The notes below the pieces were generated by a model. It was not told the origin of the DNA. It saw nothing but the letters and a program-made list of their open reading frames with translations, and searched no databases. From NCBI GenBank assembly GCA_045586925.1, contig JAZNBG010000036.1, forward strand, positions 1 through 64,000: a stretch of DNA of 64,000 nt. Direction: 5' to 3'. This DNA comes from SIG440 sp045586925. Lineage in GTDB: Bacteria; Bacillota; Clostridia; Monoglobales; Monoglobaceae. Below are positions 46,901-55,642 of this stretch, one piece after another (positions within the stretch are counted from its first letter, which is position 1; each line of letters starts with the position of its first letter). The position numbers were made by a program, and so were the translations under genes.

Positions 46901-48149
46901 ATGAACAGATACGAAAGCGCAAAAGAATTATATGCAAAAATCGGAGTTGATACCGATTTAGCTATTGAAAAGCTAAAAAATATACCCGTGTCGCTTCATT
47001 GCTGGCAAGGAGACAATGTTAAAGGGCTTTGATACAGATGGACCTTTAACGGGTGGAATTCAGACAACGGGAAACTATCCTGGCAGAGCCAGAACTCCCG
47101 AGGAATTAATGCAGGATATGGATAAGGTTATGTCTCTTTGTCCTGGTAAAAAGAAACTGAATGTACACGCCTGCTATGCAATTTTTGAAGGTGGTTTTGT
47201 TGACAGAGATAAACTTTAACCAAAGCATTTTCAAAAGTGGGTTGACTTTGCAAAAGAAAGGAATATGGGTATTGACTTTAACCCCACATTTTTCTCACAT
47301 CCAAAGGTAAAAGATGGTCTGACTCTTTCAAGTCCTGATGAAGATACAAGAAGGTTCTGGATAGAACACGGCAAGGCTTGTATCAGAATATCACAATATT
47401 TTGCAGAGCAGACAGGTGTTCCCTGTGTTATGAATATCTGGACAGGTGACGGATATAAGGATATTCCTGCAGACAGACTTGGACCCAGAATGAGATATAA
47501 GGAATCTGTTGAAGAAATCCTTTCTGAGTCATTTGATAAAAACCTTGTTAAGCCTTGTGTTGAATCAAAGGTATTTGGTATCGGTGTTGAAGCCTTTACA
47601 TCAGGTAGTGCAGAATTTGCCCTTACATTTGCGGCAACACACGAAGGATGTTTGCCACTTATGGATAACGGACATTATCATCCAACTGAAGTTGTTTCCG
47701 ATAAAATCCCCGCACTTCTTTGTTTCTTCCCCGAGATTGCATTACATATCACAAGACCAATCCGTTGGGACAGTGACCATGTAGTATTATTTGATGATGA
47801 AACAAGGGAAATGGCAAAGGAAATTGTGAGATGTGACGCACTTGACAGAGTTTATATGGCGCTTGACTATTTTGATGCAAGCATAAACAGAATTTCGGCA
47901 TGGACAATGGGCTTCAGAAACTGGCAGAAGGCACTTCTTAATGCTCTTTGTACACCGAATGAATTACTGACAAAGTTACAGAATAATAACGAACTTACAG
48001 AACTTCAGGTGTTTCAGGATGAAATGAAGACTATGCCTTTCGGTGATATCTGGGATGAATACTGCAGACAATGCGGTGTGAAAGCAGACAGAGAATGGTT
48101 TGAAGATGTTAAAGAATATGAAAACGAAGTTTTAAATGAAAGATGCTAA
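46901..48149 (+). pseudogene. rhaA: Broken second copy of L-rhamnose isomerase
   Basis: This is the paralogue of rhaA at 38266. The frame opens at ATG 46901, with only AAGG as a weak ribosome binding site. An extra G near 47025 (GTTAAAGGGCTTT against GTTAAAGGCTTT) shifts the frame. A codon is lost near 47190 (EDGEF becomes EGGF) and a GAA-to-TAA change makes a stop at 47217-47219. The last 294 codons (47265-48149) are open and nearly identical to copy 1. Because copy 1 is intact, this copy is free to decay. Confidence 0.9.
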
Positions 48150-48179
48150 ATCGCAGGAAGGATAATTTGGTTAATAAAA

Positions 48180-50072
48180 ATGAAGCCATTAAAATTAACA
48201 CCTGCCTATAAGGATTATATCTGGGGCGGAACAAAATTAAAAACTAAATATGGTAAAAAAACAGACATTTCACCCGTTGCCGAAAGCTGGGAACTCAGTT
48301 GCCACAGAGACGGCTTGAGCACAATTTGCGGCGGTGAATTTAACGGCAAAACACTTGCATCTGTTATAGAGAAATATCCTGATGTGCTTGGAACATATTG
48401 CAAAAGCAATGAATTGCCGATTCTTATAAAATTTATTGATGCGGCAGATGATTTAAGTGTTCAGGTACACCCAAATGATGAGCAGGCAAAGGAATGGGAA
48501 AACCAGAACGGCAAAACCGAACTGTGGTATGTTGTTGAGGCTGAAAAGGGTGCTAAAATAACATTCGGTGTATCAGAGGATATTGACAAAGCAGACCTTG
48601 AAAAAGCAATAGAGAATAAATGCTTTGAGAGTATACTTAATACTGTTGATGCAAAAAAAGGCGATGTATTCTTTGTAGAGGCAGGTACAATTCACGCCAT
48701 AGGCAAGGGAAACATTATAGCCGAAATTCAGCAGAACTCAAATGTTACATACAGATTATATGACTACGGCAGAAAAGGCAAATACGGCAAAGAAAGAGAA
48801 CTGCATATCGAAAAAGGTGTTAAATCATCAAACTGCAAAAAGATTAATGCAAGAAGAATACCCCTTTGCTCTGACGGAACAAGACTTTTAGGCAGTTGTG
48901 AGTATTTTGCTGGAAAAGAAATCAAGTTAAAGGGCAGTAAAATCTTCATTGCAGACGAAAAGAGCTACCACGCACTTACTGTAACAGAAGGTGAGGCAGA
49001 ACTTTCGTGCGAAGGATATGCTGAAACCCTGACAGCCGGACAAACTGTATTTATCCCTGCAAATTTGGGAGCGTATACATTATCAGGAAAAGCCACAATA
49101 TTACTTACAACAAATCAGCCAAAGTATTATGTCGGTATAGATCTTGGCGGAACAAATATTGCAGCTGCAGTAGTTGATGAATATGGCACAATTTACGGAC
49201 GCTCAAAAAGAAAGACCAAGGCATCAAGATTCTATAATGAAATTTTTGATGATATGGCAGAGTGTGCAAAAGAGGCGGCAATAGAAAGCGGATTGAACTT
49301 TGAAACTGACATTGAGGCAGTTGGTATAGGGTGTCCTGGTGCAATTAACACCAAAGACGGCATAGTAGAATTTTCAAACAACCTTGGGTTTTATGATGTA
49401 CCAATCGTTGAATATATGCAAAAAGCACTTTTAAAGAAAATCTATGTTGAGAATGATGCAAATGCGGCTGCCTGGGGCGAGTTTTTAGCAGGATGTGGTA
49501 AGAATACAAACAATATGGTTATGATTACCCTTGGTACAGGTGTAGGCAGCGGTATTGTCGAAAATGGTCGCCTGATTCGTGGTGCATACGGCAAGGGTGC
49601 AGAAATCGGACATATGGTGTTACAGTTTAATGGTGAAAAATGTACTTGCGGACGAAAAGGTTGCTTTGAAGCATACGCATCGGCAACTGCCTTGATTAAG
49701 CAAACAGAAAAGGCTATGCATGAAAACTATGATAGCGAAATGTGGGATATATGCAACAACAAGATATCAAATATAGATGGACAAACTGCGTTTAAGGCAA
49801 AAGACGAAAGTGCAAAGAATGTTGTTAACACCTACCTTGGATATCTTGCAGAAGGTGTTGTAAATATTGTAAATATATTTCAGCCTGAGATTGTATGTAT
49901 AGGCGGCGGAATAAGCCACGAAGGAGAAAAAATTCTTGTACCTGTCAAAAAGATGATTAAAAACAAATCATTTGCCCGTTTTGGTGCGAAGCAATCAATG
50001 GTGTGCCTTGCCACTCTTAAGAATGATGCAGGTATAATCGGTGCGGCGCTTTTATGGAAAAATGAAATATAA
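48180..50072 (+). CDS. Fused class I phosphomannose isomerase and ROK-family sugar kinase (copy 2)
   Basis: The 630-residue paralogue of the protein at 39547 starts at ATG 48180 in the same context (CAGGAAGGATAATTTGG upstream). The isomerase half has all the cupin blocks ('KDYIWGGTKL', 'LSVQVHPND', 'GTIHAIGKG'). The kinase half has an intact phosphate-binding 'GIDLGGTNIA', 'ENDANAAAWGE', 'TLGTGVGSG' and 'CTCGRKGC'. Unlike copy 1, the DxGGT motif is canonical, so this may be the working kinase. It would phosphorylate a hexose and isomerise mannose-6-phosphate to fructose-6-phosphate. It is preceded by the broken rhaA and followed by the 185-bp structured repeat. Confidence 0.9.
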   Translation: MKPLKLTPAYKDYIWGGTKLKTKYGKKTDISPVAESWELSCHRDGLSTICGGEFNGKTLASVIEKYPDVLGTYCKSNELPILIKFIDAADDLSVQVHPNDEQAKEWENQNGKTELWYVVEAEKGAKITFGVSEDIDKADLEKAIENKCFESILNTVDAKKGDVFFVEAGTIHAIGKGNIIAEIQQNSNVTYRLYDYGRKGKYGKERELHIEKGVKSSNCKKINARRIPLCSDGTRLLGSCEYFAGKEIKLKGSKIFIADEKSYHALTVTEGEAELSCEGYAETLTAGQTVFIPANLGAYTLSGKATILLTTNQPKYYVGIDLGGTNIAAAVVDEYGTIYGRSKRKTKASRFYNEIFDDMAECAKEAAIESGLNFETDIEAVGIGCPGAINTKDGIVEFSNNLGFYDVPIVEYMQKALLKKIYVENDANAAAWGEFLAGCGKNTNNMVMITLGTGVGSGIVENGRLIRGAYGKGAEIGHMVLQFNGEKCTCGRKGCFEAYASATALIKQTEKAMHENYDSEMWDICNNKISNIDGQTAFKAKDESAKNVVNTYLGYLAEGVVNIVNIFQPEIVCIGGGISHEGEKILVPVKKMIKNKSFARFGAKQSMVCLATLKNDAGIIGAALLWKNEI

Positions 50073-50093
50073 AGTTGTGTAGAAAGTTTATTT

Positions 50094-50278
50094 AGTATTT
50101 ATATATCAGTTTTTCTGTTAAATGTTATTACAAAATCCATCCCCACATCTAACAGGAAAAGCGATAATATAAATAAATGACATCATGGTAATGACATAAA
50201 TCACATCCTACCGATACAGTATTCGGCTACTGTATTGGGTAAGGGCACCTCTTTTTGCCTAGTAGGGAGGTGCCCTTA
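50094..50278 (+). repeat. 185-bp structured repeat, copy A
   Basis: This segment recurs at 51961-52145. Shared elements in order are an A/T-rich outer pairing (ATTTATATATC with GATAATATAAAT), a long hairpin closed by TTTTCTGTTA/TAACAGGAAAA, a conserved GACATCA-GGTAATG patch, the hairpin ACAGTA-TTCGGC-TACTGT and a strong final hairpin GGGCACCTC/GAGGTGCCC. The final stem buries a GGGAGGTG ribosome-binding-like sequence that stands before ATG 50278, which opens only a 16-codon frame. The following 235 bases, to the uxaC remnant, hold no gene I can support. The element could be a cis-regulatory RNA or a non-autonomous mobile element. Confidence 0.7.
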
Positions 50279-50513
50279 TGTATGGACAACCTCAGTACTT
50301 TGTGTTTTACCACACAAATGTAACTTGACAACCACAATATGTTGTGGTACATTGTGGTTAATAATGAATTTATGCGTGGGGTTTCCGAGGTTGAAAAAGT
50401 TCAATCATAGCATACTAGATGTCGTGATTGTAATTAAAACTGACTGAAATCCTCTGCCCATTTTCAGCGGCATAGCATCCGTCAGTTTTTTATATTTTTG
50501 TCTTTATATTGAA

Positions 50514-51482
50514 ATGCAGGTGGAGATAGTCTTATTGGCAACCGGCAACCCGCTTTATCATTGGACAGCCTTGGAGCTTAAAAGATATTTTGATATTGAC
50601 AAGCCACTAAACGAGGACATGGCAAAGGAAATATGGGATGCGGTAAACGAAAAGTTGAAGGGTGATGACTTTTCTGCAAAGGCACTTATCTGCCGTTCAA
50701 ATGTGGATGTAATCTGCACAACCGACAATCCTTACGATACACTTGAATATCACAAGCAGTTAAAGGACTTTGAAACAAAGGTTTTGCCTGCGTTCAGACC
50801 CGACCTTTCGGATATCAAGAGTGATATAACCGAAAGAATGGATTACTTCCACCAAAACGGATGCCGACTTTCAGACCACGCAATAGACGAAATGAATGAC
50901 GAGCTTATTGAAAAGCTGGTATTTTTAGGTGAAGAATACGCAAAGCGTGGTTGGGTATGGCAGCTTCATATTGGTGCAATGCGTAACAACAATACAAGAA
51001 TGTTTAAAAAGCTTGGTGCAGACACCGACTTTGACTCGGTAAACGATTTCCAGATTGCTGAGTGACTTTCAAATTTGCTTGATAAACTTGACCAAAAGGA
51101 TGTGTTGCCAAAGACAATTCTTTATTGCCTTAACCCCAAGGACAACTATGTTCTTGGAACAATGCTGGGCAACTTCCAGAGAGGCCCTGCAAAGGGTAAA
51201 ATTCAGTTTGGCTCAGGCTGGTGGTTTAACGACAACAAAGACGGAATGGAAACACAGATGCAGGCTCTTGCGAATCTTGGTACCCGCGGCTCTTTTGTTG
51301 GTATGCTCACAGACTCACGCAGCTTTGTGTCATATACAAGACACGAATATTTCCGCAGAATACTTTGCAACCTTCTTGGCAAATGGGTGGAAGAAGGCGA
51401 ATACCCAAAAGATTTCAAAGCATTAGAGAAGATTGTCAAAGGCATTTGCTACAACAATGCTAAAGAGTATTTTGGACCGTAA
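50514..51482 (+). pseudogene. uxaC: Broken glucuronate isomerase
   Basis: The encoded sequence matches uronate isomerase from 'NPLYHWTALELKRYF' to the C-terminal 'YNNAKEYFGP'. It includes 'WQLHIGAMRNNNTRMF', 'LPKTILYCLNP', 'GSGWWFNDNKDGME' and 'FVGMLTDSRSF'. About the first 100 residues of the 470-residue family are missing, replaced by unrelated DNA after the structured repeat. In addition a TGA at 51063-51065 (probably from TCA) splits the frame. Both changes would abolish activity. Intact UxaC converts glucuronate or galacturonate to keto sugars, so the strain may once have used uronates through this locus. It is followed closely by fucU. Confidence 0.88.
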
Positions 51483-51505
51483 AGATTAAAAGGAGGTTTT
51501 AAAAA

Positions 51506-51946
51506 ATGTTAAAAGGAATACCTAAAATTGTTTCACCTGAATTAATTAAAGTTCTTATGGAAATGGGACATAGCGACAGAATTGTGATTGCGGACGGCAA
51601 TTTCCCGTCTAAAAGTGTAGGAAAGAATGCTATTGTTGTTCGTGCTGATGGACATGGAGTACCTGAAATTCTTGATGCAATACTTAATTTAATGCCCCTT
51701 GATACATATGTGGATGCACCTGTTTCCCTGATGCAGGTTATGCCCGGTGATGATGTAAAAACACCGATTTGGGATGAATACAAAGAAATTGTAAAAAAAT
51801 ATGACACTCGCGGAGAGAAAGCATTTTCGGAAATAGAAAGGTTTAAGTTTTATGAGGAAGCAAAAACCGCATATGCAATTATTGCGACGAGTGAAACAGC
51901 AATTTATGCAAATATTATGCTTCAAAAAGGTGTTGTAACCGAGTAA
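51506..51946 (+). CDS. fucU: L-fucose mutarotase, RbsD/FucU family
   Basis: The 146-residue protein starts at ATG 51506 behind AAAGGAGGT, 23 bases after the uxaC remnant. 'MLKGIPKIVSPELIKVL', 'MGHSDRIVIADGNFP' (catalytic His and substrate Asp) and the C-terminal 'YAIIATSETAIYANIMLQKG' match FucU better than RbsD. It interconverts alpha and beta anomers of L-fucose in the cytosol to feed the isomerase. It seems intact although its neighbour uxaC is broken. The second copy of the structured repeat begins 15 bases after its stop. Confidence 0.9.
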   Translation: MLKGIPKIVSPELIKVLMEMGHSDRIVIADGNFPSKSVGKNAIVVRADGHGVPEILDAILNLMPLDTYVDAPVSLMQVMPGDDVKTPIWDEYKEIVKKYDTRGEKAFSEIERFKFYEEAKTAYAIIATSETAIYANIMLQKGVVTE

Positions 51947-51960
51947 CAATTAAATTTCAT

Positions 51961-52145
51961 AGTATTTATATATCCGGTTCCTGTTAGAGCATATCATAAT
52001 TTCATCCCTATATACATCTAACAGGAAAAACGATAATATAAATAATGACATCAGGGTAATGGCAGAAACACACATCCTACTGAGACAGTATTCGGCTACT
52101 GTATTGGGTAAGGGCACCTCTTTTTGCCTAGTAGGGAGGTGCCTT
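51961..52145 (+). repeat. 185-bp structured repeat, copy B
   Basis: Partner of 50094-50278. The hairpin here closes with TTCCTGTTAGA/TCTAACAGGAA, a perfect 11-bp stem that differs from copy A in ways that keep pairing (compensating or wobble changes). The ACAGTA/TACTGT hairpin and the GGGCACCTC stem are conserved, though the last GCCC is GCCT here and no ATG follows. No T-tract follows, so it is not a standard terminator. Confidence 0.7.
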
Positions 52146-52330
52146 TATAATATCTAAGGCATATTCGAAGTATAAAGTATTGAAAATCGTGAGTTTTTGT
52201 GTTACAATGTTGATTGCAACAAAATATGTTTCAAGATAAGGTATGCGGTAATGAACGTTTAAAACAGATAACGCAGTTTATTGAATATATTATCAAGATT
52301 TATTGTAGACCAAATTTATTTTCAAAGAAA

Positions 52331-52359
52331 AATAGTGTAAAAATAGTGAAAAAATAGTG
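52331..52359. promoter_or_regulatory. Three AATAGTG direct repeats with 11-bp period upstream of the Fic gene
   Basis: AATAGTG occurs at 52331-52337, 52342-52348 and 52353-52359, each offset by 11 bp, about one helical turn. They end 21 bases before a TATACT -10 box, so they overlap the -35 region and look like an operator. Confidence 0.5.
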
Positions 52360-52380
52360 GATTTTTTTCTTTTGATATGG

Positions 52381-52386
52381 TATACT
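52381..52386 (+). promoter_or_regulatory. Probable -10 box of the Fic gene
   Basis: TATACT lies 24 bases upstream of GTG 52410. A consensus -35 is absent; the AATAGTG repeats occupy that place. Confidence 0.5.
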
Positions 52387-52409
52387 ATATTTAGTAAGGA
52401 TGTGATCTC

Positions 52410-53510
52410 GTGATAAAGGTTACTATAACTAATGATATTTTAAAAAAAATATCTGCTATTGATGAAAAACGATTTTTCATTAAAGCCATTGAATTGCCTC
52501 AAGTGACAAAAAATAGATTAAGAAAAAATTCCAAGAAGAAAAGTTCATATGCCTCAAATAAAATTGAGGGTAATCCTTTAAGCGAGGCACAGGCAAACGA
52601 GGCAATGGAAAGAGCTGCACACAAACATTTTCTGAAGCCTGAACGAGAGGTTAGAAATTATTTTCTTGCTCTTAACTTGCTTGAAGAAAAATTAAAGGTC
52701 AAAGCACCATTTTCTAAGGAACTTTTGCTTGAAGTTCAGGCAATGGTGGAAAAGGGAGCATCAAAAGAAAAAATTGGTCTCAGAGGAGCAATGCCTTCGG
52801 GAGTGTTATTTGCAGTATACGATTCAGAAAGCGGAAAACCCGAATATATACCGCCTGAATATACAGATATTCCCACATTGCTTGATGAACTTGTTGAATA
52901 TGTAAATACAACTGACGACCATCCGCTTATTATTGCGGGGGTTGTGCATTATCAGTTAGTTACCATTCACCCCTTTGAAGATGGTAACGGACGCACTGCC
53001 AGGCTGATGTCGGGATATATGCTTGATTATTACGGTTATGGTTTTAACGGAATTGGTTCTCTTGAAGAATATTTTGCATACGATCCTGATGAATATTATG
53101 CATCGCTTCAGATGGGTTTACCCGCTCTATATTATTCAGGCAGAGATAATCCGCCGTATCCTGAAATATGGATTAACTATTTTCTCCGTATGATGGAGCT
53201 TTATTCAAATAAGGTATACGAATTGTCAAAAGAATCTACAGATGATGAGCTGGATAGTAGTTTATCATATTTAAATGCCAGGGAAAAGGATTTACTGATA
53301 TTTCTCCTCAGCAATCGTATGTTTGAATTTACCCCTGTAGAAGTGAGTAAAAAGCTGGGTGTTACTAATAAAACTATTATCAATAGGTGTGTCAAGCTTA
53401 CATCCAACGGTTTTTTAATTCCGAACATCGTAAAGGAACGGATTCGCACATATTCTTTAAGTAGCTTTTCGAGAAAGAACGAAAAGCAGATTATCTTAAA
53501 ATGTAAATAA
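52410..53510 (+). CDS. Fic/DOC-family protein (probable AMP transferase)
   Basis: The 366-residue protein starts at GTG 52410 behind AAGGATG. The Fic core motif 'HPFEDGNGRTAR' (His near residue 187) is intact; Fic enzymes transfer AMP or other phosphate-containing groups to hydroxyls of target proteins. An inhibitory helix motif 'SNKIEGN' near residues 49-55, upstream of the core, matches class II Fic proteins, which hold themselves inactive. The N-terminal 'Fic_N'-like segment comes first and a winged-helix DNA-binding domain ends the protein (about 295-350, 'PVEVSKKLGVTNKTIINRC'). Class II Fic proteins of this layout are common in mobile and accessory regions. No antitoxin partner gene is seen, in keeping with the built-in inhibitor. 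Confidence 0.92.
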   Translation: MIKVTITNDILKKISAIDEKRFFIKAIELPQVTKNRLRKNSKKKSSYASNKIEGNPLSEAQANEAMERAAHKHFLKPEREVRNYFLALNLLEEKLKVKAPFSKELLLEVQAMVEKGASKEKIGLRGAMPSGVLFAVYDSESGKPEYIPPEYTDIPTLLDELVEYVNTTDDHPLIIAGVVHYQLVTIHPFEDGNGRTARLMSGYMLDYYGYGFNGIGSLEEYFAYDPDEYYASLQMGLPALYYSGRDNPPYPEIWINYFLRMMELYSNKVYELSKESTDDELDSSLSYLNAREKDLLIFLLSNRMFEFTPVEVSKKLGVTNKTIINRCVKLTSNGFLIPNIVKERIRTYSLSSFSRKNEKQIILKCK

Positions 53511-53582
53511 ACACTGCAGAGAGAATTTTTTTCATACATTTGTTTTAAAACAATGCTTATGAAGCGGCTTGGTAAATAGTGC

Positions 53583-53621
53583 GGAGACTTTTGAGAGACT
53601 TTTGGGAGACTTTTGGGAGAC
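53583..53621. repeat. 3.5 tandem copies of an 11-bp unit (GGAGACTTTTG)
   Basis: The units are at 53583-53593, 53594-53604 (one change), 53605-53615 and a half unit to 53621. They lie 33 bases upstream of the -35 box at 53654 and may be an operator or iterons. Confidence 0.65.
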
Positions 53622-53653
53622 AAAAAAGTGACTTTTCGGAGACTAATTTGGTA

Positions 53654-53682
53654 TTGACAGGGAATTTTGGCCATGTTACAAT
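53654..53682 (+). promoter_or_regulatory. Near-consensus sigmaA promoter driving a short leader
   Basis: TTGACA (53654-53659), a 17-base spacer and TACAAT (53677-53682). The predicted transcript starts near 53690 and meets two terminator hairpins within about 100 bases. It could encode a 15-residue leader peptide from ATG 53690. Confidence 0.7.
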
Positions 53683-53713
53683 GGTATCATGAAAAATTAT
53701 ATATTGAGCAAAG

Positions 53714-53751
53714 GAAGCTGTATCAATCAAATTTGATTCAGCTTCTTTTTG
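53714..53751 (+). terminator. Rho-independent terminator 1 of the leader
   Basis: GAAGCTG (53714-53720) pairs with CAGCTTC (53739-53745). The inner AATCAAATTTGATT is itself a perfect palindrome, and five T residues follow. Confidence 0.75.
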
Positions 53752-53758
53752 TTTATCA

Positions 53759-53793
53759 GGGCTTGTGCAAAATATGTGCAAGCCCTATTTTTG
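53759..53793 (+). terminator. Rho-independent terminator 2 of the leader
   Basis: GGGCTTG (53759-53765) pairs with CAAGCCC (53779-53785), extended by wobble pairs inside, followed by TATTTTTG. Confidence 0.65.
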
Positions 53794-53852
53794 TAAGCAA
53801 ATAGTATATAATTTTCAATTTACTAATAAACATTACTTAGGAGGTGTTGAGG

Positions 53853-53975
53853 ATGGATAAAATCCGTGTGGTTAATCAACTTAAGGAAAAACGGATTACT
53901 TTCCTCAAAAAGACCATAACTCAAAAAATGCAAAAGATTATTAACCAATCTGTATGCAATGAAAAGAAAGCTTAA
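53853..53975 (+). CDS. Small basic 40-residue protein
   Basis: ATG 53853 stands behind AGGAGGTGTTGAGG, so translation is plausible. The product is rich in Lys (first residues MDKIRVVNQLKEKRI) and has no recognised family. It lies between the leader terminators and a further terminator (53999-54041), upstream of a serine recombinase, in a position where integrative elements often carry small regulators. Function unknown. Confidence 0.5.
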   Translation: MDKIRVVNQLKEKRITFLKKTITQKMQKIINQSVCNEKKA

Positions 53976-53998
53976 TCACTTGAAAAAATTTTATAAAG

Positions 53999-54041
53999 AT
54001 GATACAATTAACTGGAATATCAGATAGTTGTATCATTTTTT
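53999..54041 (+). terminator. Rho-independent terminator after the small ORF
   Basis: ATGATACAATTA (53999-54010) pairs with TAGTTGTATCAT (54025-54036) with one wobble, followed by six T residues. It lies just before the recombinase gene. Confidence 0.7.
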
Positions 54042-54067
54042 ATACTTGCGTTTAGCGGAGGTGAAAG

Positions 54068-55642
54068 ATGACAGCTACTGCACTGTATCTTCGTCTTTCG
54101 GATGAAGACAGAAACAAAGTTAACAAAACGGATGCAAGCGAAAGCATACAAAATCAATTATCAATGCTGCGGGAATACTGCTCGGAAAGAAACTGGGATA
54201 TTTACGATATTTACTGTGATGAGGATTTGAGCGGTGCTGATAAAAACAGACCGGAGTTTAACCGTTTGCTTAAAGACTGTGAAGACGGAAAGATTGATGT
54301 TGTATTATGCAAATCGCAATCCAGATTTTCAAGAGAAATGGAGATGATAGAAAAATATCTGCATGATAAGTTCATCGAGTGGGGAGTTCGCTTTATAAGC
54401 ATAATTGACCATGCGGATACAAATGATGTTCACAATAAAAAGGCAAGGCAGATAAACGGATTGGTGAATGAATGGTATCTGGAGGAATTGTCGGAAAATA
54501 TTCGCCAGACTCTGAAACATAAAAGGATGCAAGGCGAATTTACGGGTTCTTTTGCTCCTTATGGGTATCTGATAGACCCTGAGAATAAAAACCATCTGAT
54601 TGTTGATGAAAATACAGCACCCATTGTAAGGCAAATATTTGAATGGTATAATGGGGGTTGGGGTTACAGAAGAATAGTTATGGAGTTGAATGAACGCAAA
54701 ATTCCAAGCCCGACACTGTATAAAAAGCAGAGAAATAGTAAGTATCGCAACCTGAATATTGAAAGAAGCTGTTCCTTTGGTTTGTGGACACAATCTACCA
54801 TATATGACTTTTTAAGAAATGAAACATATACAGGAACACTTGTGCAAGGAAAGTCACATAATATCAGCTATAAAAACAAAAAACGGAAAAAGGAAAGACG
54901 GGAAAACTGGATAAGGGTTCCCGATTGCCATGATGCGATAATAGATGAGGAAATGTGGCAAGCTACTCAGGAACGGCTGAAAAGCAGAACAAGAGTGCCA
55001 AAGACCAGTAGTGAGCTGACACCGCTTTCGGGGAAAATCAAATGTGCCCTATGCGGCTCGGCAATGCGGCGAAATGTCTATTATAACAAAGACAAAAGCC
55101 TTCCTAAGTGTAATTATCTGTGTGGTACATATTTCAGCGGAGCGATGAATTGCCCCAATATTTCGTCAATCAACGGAGAACTTTTGGAAAATGCGATAGT
55201 TGAAGAAATAAATAAACTGATTTCAAAATACTGTCAGATGGATGAGCTTGATATTATAGACGACAGAAAGAAAAAAATCGAGGCATATAGGCTTGCGTTG
55301 AAAGACTATCAAAACAGAATAAAGACCATTAATCGAAAACTGGAGAACTTGTATGAGGACAAACTGGAAGGTCTTTTGACGAAACAGCAATATATTTCTC
55401 TCAAAGAAAAGTATACAAAAGAAATAGCTGAATTTGAGGGAAAGTATGAGGAAACAGAGAAAGACATAAAGGTACTTGAAAATGCTGAAAAAGAAGTTTT
55501 TGATAAGAAAGAAATAATAAAAAAATATACACACATTGATAAGCTGACACGGGAAATTGCGGAGGAATTTATTGATGCGGTGTATATAGGAGAAAAAATA
55601 AAAGGAGAAGAACGCGAGATAATAATTAACTGGAAAATTTAA
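54068..55642 (+). CDS. Large serine recombinase (site-specific integrase/resolvase)
   Basis: The 524-residue protein starts at ATG 54068 behind GGAGGTG. The N-terminal resolvase domain (about 4-150) has 'ALYLRLS' with the catalytic Ser near residue 11 and 'SQSRFSREMEMIEKYL'. The 'recombinase' DNA-binding domain follows (about 165-280, 'SFAPYGYLIDP', 'GYRRIVMELNERKIPSP'). A zinc ribbon is at about 315-365 (CALCGSAM, then two later Cys) and a coiled coil at about 400-475. Such enzymes integrate and excise phages, transposons and other mobile elements. No tail, capsid or conjugation genes are present, so this is probably the remnant of a small integrative element. The attachment sites are not identified. 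Confidence 0.93.
   Translation: MTATALYLRLSDEDRNKVNKTDASESIQNQLSMLREYCSERNWDIYDIYCDEDLSGADKNRPEFNRLLKDCEDGKIDVVLCKSQSRFSREMEMIEKYLHDKFIEWGVRFISIIDHADTNDVHNKKARQINGLVNEWYLEELSENIRQTLKHKRMQGEFTGSFAPYGYLIDPENKNHLIVDENTAPIVRQIFEWYNGGWGYRRIVMELNERKIPSPTLYKKQRNSKYRNLNIERSCSFGLWTQSTIYDFLRNETYTGTLVQGKSHNISYKNKKRKKERRENWIRVPDCHDAIIDEEMWQATQERLKSRTRVPKTSSELTPLSGKIKCALCGSAMRRNVYYNKDKSLPKCNYLCGTYFSGAMNCPNISSINGELLENAIVEEINKLISKYCQMDELDIIDDRKKKIEAYRLALKDYQNRIKTINRKLENLYEDKLEGLLTKQQYISLKEKYTKEIAEFEGKYEETEKDIKVLENAEKEVFDKKEIIKKYTHIDKLTREIAEEFIDAVYIGEKIKGEEREIIINWKI

Larger units (their letters stand above)
46901..50072 (+). repeat. 3.2-kb duplication, copy 2
   Basis: Partner of 38266-41439. Tracts of 70-120 bp are identical or nearly so (for example 49013-49094 against 40372-40463, and 47937-48056 against 39297-39416). 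They are separated by tracts with many synonymous differences, a mosaic typical of gene conversion. In this copy rhaA is broken and the fusion gene is intact. Confidence 0.85.

Noticed and set aside
50235..50447. 70-codon frame inside the structured repeat
   Set aside because: It runs through the terminal hairpin of the repeat, lacks a ribosome binding site and resembles no protein.
52226..52357. 43-codon frame upstream of the Fic gene
   Set aside because: No ribosome binding site, and it runs through the AATAGTG repeats.
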